The notes under the pieces were generated by a model. That model saw only the letters and a program-made list of their open reading frames with translations, was not told where the DNA came from and made no database searches. Positions 16,152 to 24,854 of a DNA stretch of 64,000 nt are shown one piece after another. Both the position numbers and the translations under genes were made by a program. Source of the stretch: UBA1422 sp963676385. Lineage in GTDB: Bacteria > Bacillota > Clostridia > Peptostreptococcales > Anaerovoracaceae. Every line of letters starts with the position of its first letter. The first letter of the stretch is position 1. The stretch spans positions 1 through 64,000 of the forward strand of contig CAXXMM010000007.1 in assembly GCA_963676385.2 (NCBI GenBank), in the 5' to 3' direction.

Positions 16152-18116
16152 ATGTTTTATATTTCTTTAATAGTAGGGCTATTCGCAATAATCGTTGCGT
16201 TTGGAATGCTATTTCTAATTAAAAGAGAGCCTAAGGTTTCTTCAAAGATTGCTGAGATCGCGGGCTTTATTGCAACCGGCGCCAGGGCATATCTGAAAAG
16301 ACAGATAAAAACGATCGCGTTGGCGACGCCCTTGCTCTTCGTTGTTCTTTTATTGCTCTTTAACTGGAAAGTCGCTGCAGTTTCGGTTCTCGGCGTATTC
16401 GTTTCACTTTTAGGCTCGATTATCGGAATGTCGTCTTCAACGCTTGCGAATGCAAAAGTCACAAGCGCCTCCGCTAAATCTTCGGACAGAGCGTTTCGTT
16501 TAGCGGTTTTAGGCGGATCAATTACAGGATTCTGTGTTACCGGACTATCCGTTTTAGTCTTAAGTATTCTTTATCTGGTTTTTAAAGATTATGAAATATT
16601 GATTGGATTCGGTTTCGGCGCCAGCTTGGCTGCGCTTTTTGCTCAGATCGGTGGCGGAATATATACCAAATCCGCTGATATTGGTGCGGATTTGGTCGGA
16701 AAAGTCGAAAATAACCTCCCAGAGGATGACCCCCGAAACCCTGCGGTTATCGCGGATTTAGTCGGCGATAATGTCGGCGACTGCGCGGGACGCGGCGCTG
16801 ATTTATTTGAAAGTTTCAGCAATGATATTATTACAGGAACTTTGGTCGCTTCTACTTTATTAAGTAAGTACGGCCCCAAAGCAATATTCTTTCCTTTAAT
16901 TGTACAGGCCTTAGGAATATTGGCTTCAATGATTGGCATATCAATCACCAAAAAATGGGGAAAGAGCATGAAACCCGCCACCTCATTTAATCTGGGGCTT
17001 ATTACGACTGCGGTTATTGCTTCAATCGGCAGTCTGGGCGTTGTAAACTTACTCCTTCCGGATCTGAATGTTTGGATTGGCGTTCTTTTAGGCGTAGCGA
17101 TTTCCATGATCGCAACCGTAAGTACAAGATATTACGCAGGCATGGAGGGCAAACCGGTAAAGGAAATGGCGGAGGCTTCCAAGCGAGGCCCGGCCATCAA
17201 TATCATCGTCGGCTTAAGCAAAGGCCTTCAGAGCCCGATTGCTTCAATTGTTATGATCGTTGTTGCAATCATCGCGGCCTATACCCTCTCCGGCGGATCG
17301 CTCTTTGTAATCGTCGCGGTTAATTTAGGAACGGACTTGCTCATTGCCTATATTATGGCCGCGGATACATTCGGGCCGATTACCGATAACGCGTCGGGTA
17401 TTGCCGAAATGTCACATGCGCCTGAAGAATTGGTTGAAAAGCTTTCTTCGCTCGATTCCGTCGGAAATACCATGAAAGCCATCACAAAGTCCTATTCAAT
17501 GTCCTCAGGAACGATAACGGCGTTTGTCATTTTCACGACCTTCTTCGCTTTAACTAAAAACACTGTTTTGGATGTTTCAAGCCCATATACGATCGGCTTT
17601 ATGCTCATAGGCATTTCGCTGCCCTTCCTGATCTCCTCATTGGTCATTAACGCCACGGCTAAAGGCGCGTTCTTAATGGTTGATGAAGTCAGAAGACAGT
17701 TTAGGGAAATCAAAGGTCTTTTAACCGGCGAGGCTAATGCCGACTACAACCGTTGCATTGACATCACCACTAAAAACGCCTTAAAAGAAATGATTCTTCC
17801 CGGCATGGTCAGTATTTTCGTTCCGGTAGCCGTAGGGTTTGCCTTTGGGCCTAAAGCCCTTGGGCCGTTACTGATCGGGTCGGTCTTGTCCTCAGCCATG
17901 TTGGGGCCGTTCTTCAATAACACAGGCACCGCGTTTGATAATGCTAAGAAGCTGATTGAATCCACCAAGGGTTTAAAGGGTACGCCCCAGCATCAGGCCG
18001 CGGTCATCGGCGATACCGTTGGCGATCCGATGAAGGATGTCGCCGGCCCGTCCATCCTGATCTTTATGAAGCTCGTCGGAATGACCGCGCTGCTGATCGC
18101 GCCGCTGATTATTTAA
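16152..18116 (+). CDS. hppA: Membrane-bound ion-translocating pyrophosphatase
   Basis: A 654-residue, about 16-helix enzyme that couples PPi hydrolysis to cation export. All substrate-binding blocks are present: ADIGADLVGKVENNLPEDD with VGDNVGDCAGRGADLFES (about residues 175-225), DTFGPITDNASGIAEM (about 405-420) and IGDTVGDPMKDVAGPS (about 615-635). In the cation-dependence motif the sequence is GNTMKAITK: the Lys and Thr at the two diagnostic positions are those of K+-independent, proton-pumping enzymes. AAAGGAG precedes the ATG. It is monocistronic, ending at a strong terminator. It would conserve energy from biosynthetic PPi in an anaerobe. Confidence 0.95.
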   Translation: MFYISLIVGLFAIIVAFGMLFLIKREPKVSSKIAEIAGFIATGARAYLKRQIKTIALATPLLFVVLLLLFNWKVAAVSVLGVFVSLLGSIIGMSSSTLANAKVTSASAKSSDRAFRLAVLGGSITGFCVTGLSVLVLSILYLVFKDYEILIGFGFGASLAALFAQIGGGIYTKSADIGADLVGKVENNLPEDDPRNPAVIADLVGDNVGDCAGRGADLFESFSNDIITGTLVASTLLSKYGPKAIFFPLIVQALGILASMIGISITKKWGKSMKPATSFNLGLITTAVIASIGSLGVVNLLLPDLNVWIGVLLGVAISMIATVSTRYYAGMEGKPVKEMAEASKRGPAINIIVGLSKGLQSPIASIVMIVVAIIAAYTLSGGSLFVIVAVNLGTDLLIAYIMAADTFGPITDNASGIAEMSHAPEELVEKLSSLDSVGNTMKAITKSYSMSSGTITAFVIFTTFFALTKNTVLDVSSPYTIGFMLIGISLPFLISSLVINATAKGAFLMVDEVRRQFREIKGLLTGEANADYNRCIDITTKNALKEMILPGMVSIFVPVAVGFAFGPKALGPLLIGSVLSSAMLGPFFNNTGTAFDNAKKLIESTKGLKGTPQHQAAVIGDTVGDPMKDVAGPSILIFMKLVGMTALLIAPLII

Positions 18117-18156
18117 AAGCTGAATCAGCCAAGATTGTCATCTGCTATTATGATAC

Positions 18157-18199
18157 ACAGCAAACAAGCATCCTGAAAAGGATGCTTGTTTGCTGTTTA
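18157..18199 (+). terminator. Strong Rho-independent terminator
   Basis: ACAGCAAACAAGCATCC (18157-18173) pairs perfectly with its complement at 18180-18196 around TGAAAA, followed by TT. It ends hppA. Confidence 0.85.
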
Positions 18200-18457
18200 G
18201 CGTTAATGTTCAAGCTGTTTGGTCACAAGATACTAGTTCACCACGCGATGATTTATGAAGGCTGCTAGTATTCTATAGTCTCATCAGTGTTGTGATTAGT
18301 GACAAAAAATACTATAATTAATTATAATATTTCAGGAACCTTTCAAATCAAAAGTGGTATAGCCACCCTGATCTAACATAACAAATAACAGTTATGCTAG
18401 GCAACAATTCGTTTGTCATTATGGCAGGATATTTTTATATCGGAACTGAGGTTTTAT

Positions 18458-19096
18458 ATGATAAATAACTACAATGGTGTGAAGTTTTATAGTGCGCAAG
18501 ATTTGAGCTGTGGTTACTATTTGAATAAAGCTGAGCCAATACTTCAGATATTTGACAGTTCGAAACTTTATACTGATGTAAATAATGTAATAGAACTATA
18601 CAATACAAAACAATTTCTGGATGGCGGCGTCTATCTTAATAGTTGGTCTGAAGATATTACGACACAGTACAAATCAACAGCAAACAATTTTGAGCGGTCA
18701 ATTGCTGTTTTTTTTTCAAGTATTAATGCTACAACTATTGAGAGCATTATTGGTTCGATTGACACTAACTATATTGATGATTTCTGGACACTTATTGAGC
18801 GGTATAAAGTATATAAGAATATTCCTAATCATATTTTTTCGTTGTTGCTTGATCAAACCGAAATTCATCTGCGGCCGATATTAGAAAATCGCGGTATTAC
18901 CAATTATTACGGCCAAGAAATCACCGATTATATCATAAATGATTTTGTAAATAGTGCTCAATTACTTATAGCACAATATTTTGAGGCTAACAATAATCAG
19001 TATAAAAAAATGTATTTCCCAAAAGAATTATCTCCCCCCTTGCTGATGAAAATGAGTATCCAACAGCAATATATCCACCATCATTGGTTTTTATAA
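18458..19096 (+). pseudogene. Truncated hypothetical protein, 5' part only
   Basis: About 195 native residues start at ATG 18458 (MINNYNGVKFYSAQDLSCGY). The protein is polar, Asn/Tyr/Ile-rich and soluble; I do not recognise the family. After about residue 190 (KKMYFPKEL) the frame runs into sequence that is antisense to another gene, giving a foreign tail SPPLLMKMSIQQQ up to 19096. The gene is therefore cut at about 19035-19045. The region is AT-richer than the pyrophosphatase upstream, as in accessory DNA. The 258 bp between the terminator and this gene contains only AT-rich, promoter-like sequence. Confidence 0.6.
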
Positions 19097-19256
19097 CCGA
19101 ACCAAACTGATCCCCAATATCACCCCCCAATAGATTGTCCCAATTGACTTGATATGTAGAGCCGTCATTTGTGGCTGCATACGCATTGTCATGACTCACC
19201 AAATTCCCTAAGATTAGGATTGTTACCATGAAACCCATTATTATTATTTTTTTCAT
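18987..19256 (-). pseudogene. Truncated secreted repeat protein, 5' part only
   Basis: The start at 19256 follows GGAGG with 8-base spacing and encodes a signal peptide (MKKIIIMGFMVTILILGNLV) and a mature start AATNDGSTYQVNWDN. It continues with FGSVIKTNDGGYIAVGYSFS, the typical strand motif of secreted delta-60/beta-propeller repeat proteins (TxDGGYIAVG). After SSA the reading leaves the family at about 19045 and continues into antisense of the neighbouring truncated gene. The two genes thus face each other across a breakpoint. Confidence 0.65.
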
Positions 19257-19321
19257 TTTTCCCACCTCCTGGTTATTTTATCCCTGATTTTTTATACGTA
19301 GAATATATAATCATTGATGTG

Positions 19322-21775
19322 CTATTCTCGGGCCAACAGCGTCCATTTGCCCATAGCCACGGCTGCCAGTATCATCCCAGCCAGCCACAGAAGCGGATTG
19401 GAAGGATCATCGGTCTGAGGTTGGTTTTCTCCATCTTGAGGTTCACCTTTTTCATCATAGGCTGCTTCAAAATGCGCCGGTCGATTCGTTGGGTCGTCCC
19501 CAGGAGTCTGAATTGACGTCCATTTGGCGTACAAGGCAATGTCACTTGCAGGCATAGTATCCGTGGTAAAATCCCAAACTTCTGTGCAGTCTTTATCTTT
19601 GTACCAGCCTACAAAGGTATGACCCTCATACGCAGGATCTCCTGGTTTTGCAAAGGTTGTGTCGTAAGGCACATCCACTATGCCATCCACGGCTGTTCCT
19701 CCTTGAGAATCAAAGGTGACGTCATATTTATTCACTGTCCATTTGGCATAAAGGGTCATATCCTTGGTTACTTTATCGTTTGCAAAATCCCAAGCCACGG
19801 TGCAATCGTTGTCCGTGTACCAACCCTCAAAGGTGTGGCCTTTATATGTTGGATCTGTCGGCGCACTAATTGTTTCATTTGGTGTAACTCCAGTGATATC
19901 TGCAACAGAACTTCCTCCTTGAGAATCAAAGGCCACCTCGTAGCAAATGCCAATGGTTAATTTAACTTCATTGGCAATTCCAGTTAGCATAGAATCACTA
20001 TATATGGTTTTTGTCGAGGCCGCATCCCGATAGCGAGCGGCATCCACATCGTAATACCAATTGGTTCCGTGAACTCCCTGGGGCAGATTCATTTCGCCAA
20101 CGGTAACCAACGTAGCCGTGGTCGTAGCTCCATTGCTATAAAAATCATCGGCTCCCACGTCAGCAATATTGCCATACAATTTTGGTGAGCCAGTTGCATT
20201 CATGGTAAATTGCGGGCTTGGTCCTACCAAGGACACGCCACCACCCAAGGTCTTCGAGGTATTAGCCGTAATGGTTCCGCCACTCATATTGAAATTAGCC
20301 ACAGCGGCCAGCAACACGCCGCCGCCTTCTTCCTCCGATGCATTGCCTTTTATGATTGGATCTCCATCCATATCAAATCCAGATCTTGCATAAACGCCAC
20401 CGCCTCTTGACGAGCTTGTATTGTCTGTGATTGAAGATTGGTTGCTCATTGAAAAGTTTAACCGGGCATAGACTCCAGCACCACTGATAGCGCTATTTTT
20501 TGAAACACTAGCCTCCCCTTTTAGGGAAAGCAGTCCTTTGTTAATATAAATTCCGCCTCCATAGCTTGCAGTATTGTCATGGATGCTGGCAGTGTCATTA
20601 ATTGTACTTTCGGAACCTTCATTGAATATGCCGCCTCCCCAAGTCGCCTGATTTCCATAAATGCTAACATCACCGCTTACTTTGAGTCTCGAATCTGTCG
20701 TATAGGTCATGATGCCGCCACCCTCTCTGGCGACGTTGTCAAAAATCTTACCACCTTGGATGTCTACGCTGGTATCCCCCCACCCCCAAGCAAATATACC
20801 GCCTCCATATCCATGGTAATTGGTTGCTTCGGAAACAAAACTTGTATCATTCTTTGAGATTTCACCGCCGTACATGGTAAAGGTGCTGCTGGCATCTGTA
20901 TACCACAGACAAATGCCGGCGCCTAGATCCGCTTTGTTGCCGGTAATCTTGCCGCCGTACATCTTAAATGTTGATCCGCTTCCATAGATGGTCACCCCAC
21001 CTCCCTGAAAGTCGCTGCTGACGCCTTTGACCGTGTTGTCGGAAATTTCACCACCGTTCATCACCAAGGACCCGGTGCCATAGCAAATGGCAATGCCACC
21101 GCCCTTCCCACCGTTGGCTATGTTTTCGGTAATTAGAGAACCATCATTCAAAATGACCGAACCGGAAGAATAGATTCCACCGCCGGATCCACCAGTACCG
21201 GCAAAGGTTGACTGGCAACTCGCCACCTTGGAACCACCGTTCAATGTAACGGTTCCTGCCCCATTACACAAAATGCCTCCACCTTGACCGGCCTTGCCAT
21301 TTTGTATTGTCCCGTTAGCATTCAACACAAGGCTGGCACCGGTGCCCAAACTGACTCCACCACCCTTACCGCTTCCGTCCAGTGTAATGTTATCCAACAC
21401 AAGATTTCCCGACGTAATATTAATATGCCTAACGCCGGCATTGGTTTGATACAGCGTATGCACTCCACTATTGGAAGTCAGGGTTACCGTAACACCCGAG
21501 GCATTAAGGGTTGCTACACCACCTACACTTGCATCATCCGCCATTACTTTAATGACCCAGTCATCTGCTGCCCCATTGGTGTTTATATATGCAAATGCGC
21601 TGGGCAAACTTGACACTGTGGTTACAGGCGTTGTGGTGTCTGTGGTTTTAAATACCTGATATCCGTTGGTTACATCGGCAAAAACCGCATTGCTATTGTT
21701 GACAGCAAGTAGTATTCCTCCCGCTACCATCAGGGCACATCCCAATAATGCGATATGTCTAAATTTTGACTTCAT
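19322..21775 (-). CDS. Cell-surface beta-helix protein with two InlB-type B-repeats
   Basis: An 817-residue secreted protein. A signal peptide (HIALLGCALMVAGGILLAV) is followed by a long right-handed beta-helix (about residues 70-590) full of repeats such as GGGIYSSGSVILNDGSLI and GGEISDN, like polymorphic-membrane/adhesin repeats. Two Listeria-Bacteroides (InlB B) repeats follow, each with VAFDSQGG or VTFDSQGG, GHTFxGWYxDxDCT and YAKW. The end has PQTDDPSNP, a hydrophobic helix and ARE, which looks like a degenerate LPXTG-type sorting signal. The start at 21775 is set by GGAGG upstream. A palindromic operator lies about 130 bp upstream. A likely role is adhesion or matrix binding. Confidence 0.82.
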   Translation of the reverse strand: MKSKFRHIALLGCALMVAGGILLAVNNSNAVFADVTNGYQVFKTTDTTTPVTTVSSLPSAFAYINTNGAADDWVIKVMADDASVGGVATLNASGVTVTLTSNSGVHTLYQTNAGVRHINITSGNLVLDNITLDGSGKGGGVSLGTGASLVLNANGTIQNGKAGQGGGILCNGAGTVTLNGGSKVASCQSTFAGTGGSGGGIYSSGSVILNDGSLITENIANGGKGGGIAICYGTGSLVMNGGEISDNTVKGVSSDFQGGGVTIYGSGSTFKMYGGKITGNKADLGAGICLWYTDASSTFTMYGGEISKNDTSFVSEATNYHGYGGGIFAWGWGDTSVDIQGGKIFDNVAREGGGIMTYTTDSRLKVSGDVSIYGNQATWGGGIFNEGSESTINDTASIHDNTASYGGGIYINKGLLSLKGEASVSKNSAISGAGVYARLNFSMSNQSSITDNTSSSRGGGVYARSGFDMDGDPIIKGNASEEEGGGVLLAAVANFNMSGGTITANTSKTLGGGVSLVGPSPQFTMNATGSPKLYGNIADVGADDFYSNGATTTATLVTVGEMNLPQGVHGTNWYYDVDAARYRDAASTKTIYSDSMLTGIANEVKLTIGICYEVAFDSQGGSSVADITGVTPNETISAPTDPTYKGHTFEGWYTDNDCTVAWDFANDKVTKDMTLYAKWTVNKYDVTFDSQGGTAVDGIVDVPYDTTFAKPGDPAYEGHTFVGWYKDKDCTEVWDFTTDTMPASDIALYAKWTSIQTPGDDPTNRPAHFEAAYDEKGEPQDGENQPQTDDPSNPLLWLAGMILAAVAMGKWTLLARE

Positions 21776-21906
21776 TTTCCTCAATCCTCCGTACTCCAAA
21801 AAAACACAATGCCCATATCTATCTAGTAATCTAAGGTGTAATTATATATTACTAACCCGCCTAAGTATAATTAACTAAATTATACTTCTTGCTTTTTTCT
21901 TTGTAT

Positions 21907-21924
21907 ATGGAACAATTGTTCCAT
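21907..21924. promoter_or_regulatory. Palindromic operator, copy 1
   Basis: ATGGAACAATTGTTCCAT is a perfect 18-bp palindrome 132 bp upstream of the surface-protein start. The same core occurs at 22925-22946 and, degenerate, at 23666-23683. Confidence 0.7.
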
Positions 21925-21966
21925 ATATCCGAGGAGTTTTGGTTAGCGAAATCAGCTCCGCTATTT

Positions 21967-22767
21967 CTACCAAGACCAGCTATATTTATTATACATTCGA
22001 TTTATATCCTCTTTGGAAATGCTGGTGACCTGCTTTTGAACAAATCCATAGGTCAATGGTCGGTCTGCCTTAAGTTGAGACTTATTCTCCAAGTAATTTC
22101 TATAGGATTGGGCAAAGTACTCTTGCGCATTTTTTGTAACATATGCCACGTTTGCGCCGGCATAATTGCCCTTTTCGTTTTTGTATATAGATGCAAACTC
22201 ACCGCTTTGAGAAGCCGTGCTTTTTAATACATCCAGAAAATGTCCCATTTCATGACGAAATGCGCCGATACTGGTCGATCTCATTTCTATGGTATGTTTA
22301 CTGGTGCTAAAGCACCCCACATAGTCACTGTTAGGGTTAATATGGATTTCAAATCCCAGTTCTTCAAAAGCATTCATTAGAGAAGCGTCAACACTGCTTC
22401 TCAGGGTAACCCTTGCAGAAGCCGGACATTTGGTGTTTTGGGGGACAATCTTAACAGAAGTATGGGTTACCTCTGTTTTTGAATTTCCTGAAGCTACGCC
22501 TGCATCTGTTGAAGTAACATCCGAAGAAACATTAGTTAGGGTTTTACGGTTTTTGTGGGATTTTTCTTTACACGACGCCAATAAAGTATCGCTTACTTTT
22601 TTCGCGCCAACCTTGCACATGCCGGCTTCATCCGGCGCCCACCCCGGTGTTACTGCTGCCGATGCCATAATGGTTGTAATCCCAAGCCCCCCTAGAATGC
22701 AGACCATTGTAATTAGTATAGAGATAAATCCCATTTTACTTTCTGTGATTTTGTTAATATTGTTCAT
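21967..22767 (-). CDS. Secreted metalloprotease, anthrax lethal-factor C-domain-like (ATLF)
   Basis: A 266-residue protein with a signal peptide (about residues 12-36, MGFISILITMVCILGGLGIT, then ASAAV). The catalytic zinc motif is FRHEMGHFLD (HExxH) and the third ligand is probably the Glu in NAQEYFAQSYRNYL, the E-x-F-A-x-x-[FY] pattern of ATLF-like peptidases. It is far shorter than anthrax lethal factor and has only the catalytic domain plus a linker. The start at 22767 is set by CGGAGG 8-9 bases upstream. Substrates are unknown. It shares its operator with the neighbouring surface protein, so the two are probably co-regulated. Confidence 0.82.
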   Translation of the reverse strand: MNNINKITESKMGFISILITMVCILGGLGITTIMASAAVTPGWAPDEAGMCKVGAKKVSDTLLASCKEKSHKNRKTLTNVSSDVTSTDAGVASGNSKTEVTHTSVKIVPQNTKCPASARVTLRSSVDASLMNAFEELGFEIHINPNSDYVGCFSTSKHTIEMRSTSIGAFRHEMGHFLDVLKSTASQSGEFASIYKNEKGNYAGANVAYVTKNAQEYFAQSYRNYLENKSQLKADRPLTYGFVQKQVTSISKEDINRMYNKYSWSW

Positions 22768-22924
22768 ATTTTTTCCTCCGAAATTTTTCTTTTCAACATG
22801 CTTCCCAAACAAAGCAACGAATCCCCACGTGAAATAAAAGCCAAAACAGAAAGCAAAAACTTTATCTTAACTGTAATGTTCATATATATATTAACGGCAG
22901 TATACTGTCTGTTTTCTTACACGT

Positions 22925-22946
22925 AAATGGAACAATTGTTCCATTT
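22925..22946. promoter_or_regulatory. Palindromic operator, copy 2
   Basis: A perfect 22-bp palindrome with core TGGAACAATTGTTCCA, 158 bp upstream of the metalloprotease start. Confidence 0.72.
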
Positions 22947-22957
22947 GTTACACAAAA

Positions 22958-22983
22958 AAACGAGAGGGAGTTCCCTCTCGTTT
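22958..22983 (-). terminator. Terminator of the lipoprotein gene
   Basis: AAACGAGAGGGA pairs with TCCCTCTCGTTT around two bases; read on the minus strand it is followed by seven T. It lies 54 bp after the lipoprotein stop. Confidence 0.85.
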
Positions 22984-23037
22984 AAAATCCTACGGCATTT
23001 CATGCCTCGTGCATTGTATGATTTTTATTGAAAACTA

Positions 23038-23595
23038 TTATTTGTCCACTTTGAAAGTGCTGGCGCTTTCTTCATACAATTCGTCTGTGTCGGCCCCATC
23101 GGCCGCCAGTCTGGTGCAGGTAATTATAATTTTGTTGTCGGACCCCAATTCAAAAATATAAAATGTCTGTTGCAGTTTCTTATTAATCTGCTTATCGGTG
23201 ATGACCAACTTGGTTCCCGTTTGGCCGGACAAAGTGGTGAACTCCGACTGTTTAACGATTTTCATGTCAGTCAGCGCCTTCTTCAGGGTGGTAATGCTGG
23301 CCTCCACGTAGGTTTCCAAGGGTCCACTGTATTCTTCCGTAACGAAATTAATGGTTTGTGTAAAGTCATTTTCGGTGGGTCCCATGAACGCGATGTACTT
23401 GGTTCCGATATCTTTTGCTTCCCAGTCTTTTGGCGGCTGAATAGAAAATCCGCCCTCCTCAAAGTCGTATCGTTCTGTCAGCAATTCACTGGTTGAGTCC
23501 CCATTGTTTTGGCTGTCGTCAGTAGCATTGGAACCACAAGCGGCAAAGACAAACATCATCGCCAGCATCAATAATATTCCTAGGGATTTTTTCAT
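23038..23595 (-). CDS. PsbP/DcrB-like lipoprotein
   Basis: A 185-residue lipoprotein: signal MKKSLGILLMLAMMFVFAAC, a Ser/Asn/Asp-rich linker, then a domain with FSIQPPKDWEAKDIGTKYIA and an ending STFKVDK. This matches the PsbP-related/DcrB-like fold common in Bacillota lipoproteins, whose function is not established. A ribosome binding site (AAAAGGAG) precedes the ATG. A degenerate copy of the palindromic operator lies about 70 bp upstream and a clear terminator follows. Confidence 0.75.
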   Translation of the reverse strand: MKKSLGILLMLAMMFVFAACGSNATDDSQNNGDSTSELLTERYDFEEGGFSIQPPKDWEAKDIGTKYIAFMGPTENDFTQTINFVTEEYSGPLETYVEASITTLKKALTDMKIVKQSEFTTLSGQTGTKLVITDKQINKKLQQTFYIFELGSDNKIIITCTRLAADGADTDELYEESASTFKVDK

Positions 23596-23665
23596 ATTTT
23601 TCTCCTTTTTTCATCTAGAAAAGATTTGGTTGAGAATATTATACTTGATGCTTTTGGTCCAGGAT

Positions 23666-23683
23666 ATAGAACAATAGTTCCGT
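23666..23683. promoter_or_regulatory. Palindromic operator, degenerate copy 3
   Basis: ATAGAACAATAGTTCCGT matches 15 of 18 positions of the operator at 21907. It lies about 71 bp before the lipoprotein start. Confidence 0.5.
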
Positions 23684-23738
23684 ATCACTCTGTCGTTGAC
23701 GCCCTTTGAGTCTGCTGATGCACCTCCATTCCTCGGAT

Positions 23739-24722
23739 TCAATACATTTTCTTTTTTGTGATAAACAAAGCGCCTCCGGCCATGAGAAAGATCATTAAAA
23801 GTATGATGGCCAAATAGGCAAAGGAATTGTTTTGATATGGCAGCGGCACATTCATCCCAAAAAAACTGGTTATAATGGTTGGCACTGCCATCACGATGGT
23901 AATAATAGCCAGAAATTTCATCACAATATTCAGGTTGTTGGAAATAATGGAGGCAAACGCATCCATGGTTCCACCCAAAATGTTGGTGTAAATGTCGGCC
24001 ATATCGATGGCTTGTTTGTTTTCCGTGATAACGTCCTCCAGCAGTTCCTCGTCCTCCTCATATTTTTTCAGGATTCTCACCGTAACCTGACTTTCTTCAT
24101 CGTGGATCTTCCGCAAATAGGTTCGCAGTAGTTTCTCAAAAACACTTTCGTTGGAACGCAAGGCGGTGGTAAAGTACACCAAACTTTTTTCCAGGTTCAG
24201 AAGTTTAATCAGTTCTTCGTTTTTTGAGGATTTGTGCAAATGCTGCTCCACCTCCGTGGACCTTTTGTCGATATCCTTCAGACAAGCGAGAAAAAGCTGG
24301 GCATTGTTGTACAGCAATTGAAGAAAAAACCGGGTCCGCTTTTGAGTAACCGGCGGGTTTTTTGTTTTGATAAATTGTTGAACCAGCATGTTTTCGGTAA
24401 GAGAAACCGTGATGATGACTTGCTCTGTAATGACGATTCCCAAAGGAATGGTATTGTAGAGTATTGGCGCCGCACCCCCGTCGGTCTCCGGCATATTGGG
24501 CATGCTGATCAGTACTAGCACCTGATCGTCATGTGCCTCGATTCTGGGGCGCTCTTCCTCATCCAAGGGGGCTCGAAGCAGGTCGATGTCCAGATTGTAT
24601 CGGGTACAAAGTTCCTGCATCTCCTTTTCGGTGGGGTTGATGGCATCAATCCAAAGATTCTGTTCGTCCATGGAATTGGTTTTTTTGAGAGTATTCCCAA
24701 AGGTTTTGTAAATTTTTAGCAT
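23739..24722 (-). CDS. corA: CorA-type Mg2+/divalent cation channel
   Basis: A 327-residue CorA-family channel: a long cytosolic alpha/beta and helical funnel, then two C-terminal membrane helices (about residues 265-320). The signature SFFGMNVPLPYQNN contains the G-M-N selectivity motif at the end of TM1, and the basic tail ITKKKMY follows TM2. It should form a pentamer in the membrane and import Mg2+ (or Co2+/Ni2+). An upstream hairpin and a 29-residue leader frame suggest control of translation or of leader termination. Confidence 0.93.
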   Translation of the reverse strand: MLKIYKTFGNTLKKTNSMDEQNLWIDAINPTEKEMQELCTRYNLDIDLLRAPLDEEERPRIEAHDDQVLVLISMPNMPETDGGAAPILYNTIPLGIVITEQVIITVSLTENMLVQQFIKTKNPPVTQKRTRFFLQLLYNNAQLFLACLKDIDKRSTEVEQHLHKSSKNEELIKLLNLEKSLVYFTTALRSNESVFEKLLRTYLRKIHDEESQVTVRILKKYEEDEELLEDVITENKQAIDMADIYTNILGGTMDAFASIISNNLNIVMKFLAIITIVMAVPTIITSFFGMNVPLPYQNNSFAYLAIILLMIFLMAGGALFITKKKMY

Positions 24723-24726
24723 TGTC

Positions 24727-24750
24727 TGCCCTTCCTTTCCGGTCAGGGCA
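24727..24750 (-). promoter_or_regulatory. Hairpin enclosing the corA ribosome binding site
   Basis: In the transcript, TGCCCT (24750-24745) pairs with AGGGCA (24732-24727), enclosing a loop that holds the purine-rich GGAAAGGA, 5-20 bases before the corA ATG. Folding would hide the ribosome binding site. Confidence 0.55.
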
Positions 24751-24764
24751 AGTCAATACCTTCT

Positions 24765-24854
24765 TTAGCGACAAAGAAAGGAAAGCAGATGCCCGAAACC
24801 GCTGTTTGTAATTGTGATTCGTTGTTTTGGACTATGTCCACAACTGTCTTCCAT
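24765..24854 (-). CDS. Candidate 29-residue corA leader peptide
   Basis: An ATG at 24854 is preceded by GGAGG with 8-base spacing and opens a 29-codon frame (MEDSCGHSPKQ, ending LLSFLCR) that stops at 24765, about 40 bases before corA. The frame ends just upstream of the hairpin that contains the corA ribosome binding site. Short leader frames controlling Mg2+ transporters are known (MgtL, CorL of Salmonella), but no sequence relation to those is claimed. It is too short to be certain it is translated. Confidence 0.5.
   Translation of the reverse strand: MEDSCGHSPKQRITITNSGFGHLLSFLCR

Noticed and set aside
15773..16188. Short frames on both strands between CBASS and hppA
   Set aside because: No ribosome sites, one starts inside a terminator, and neither has protein-like composition.
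18311..18330. AT-rich palindrome TATAATTAATTATA close to the polarity flip, considered as a dif site
   Set aside because: The outer arms do not match the XerC/XerD half-sites of Bacillota dif; simple AT palindromes are common.
19319..22837. Plus-strand open frames across the surface protein and metalloprotease
   Set aside because: They lie antisense to repeat-rich coding sequence with signal peptides on the minus strand.
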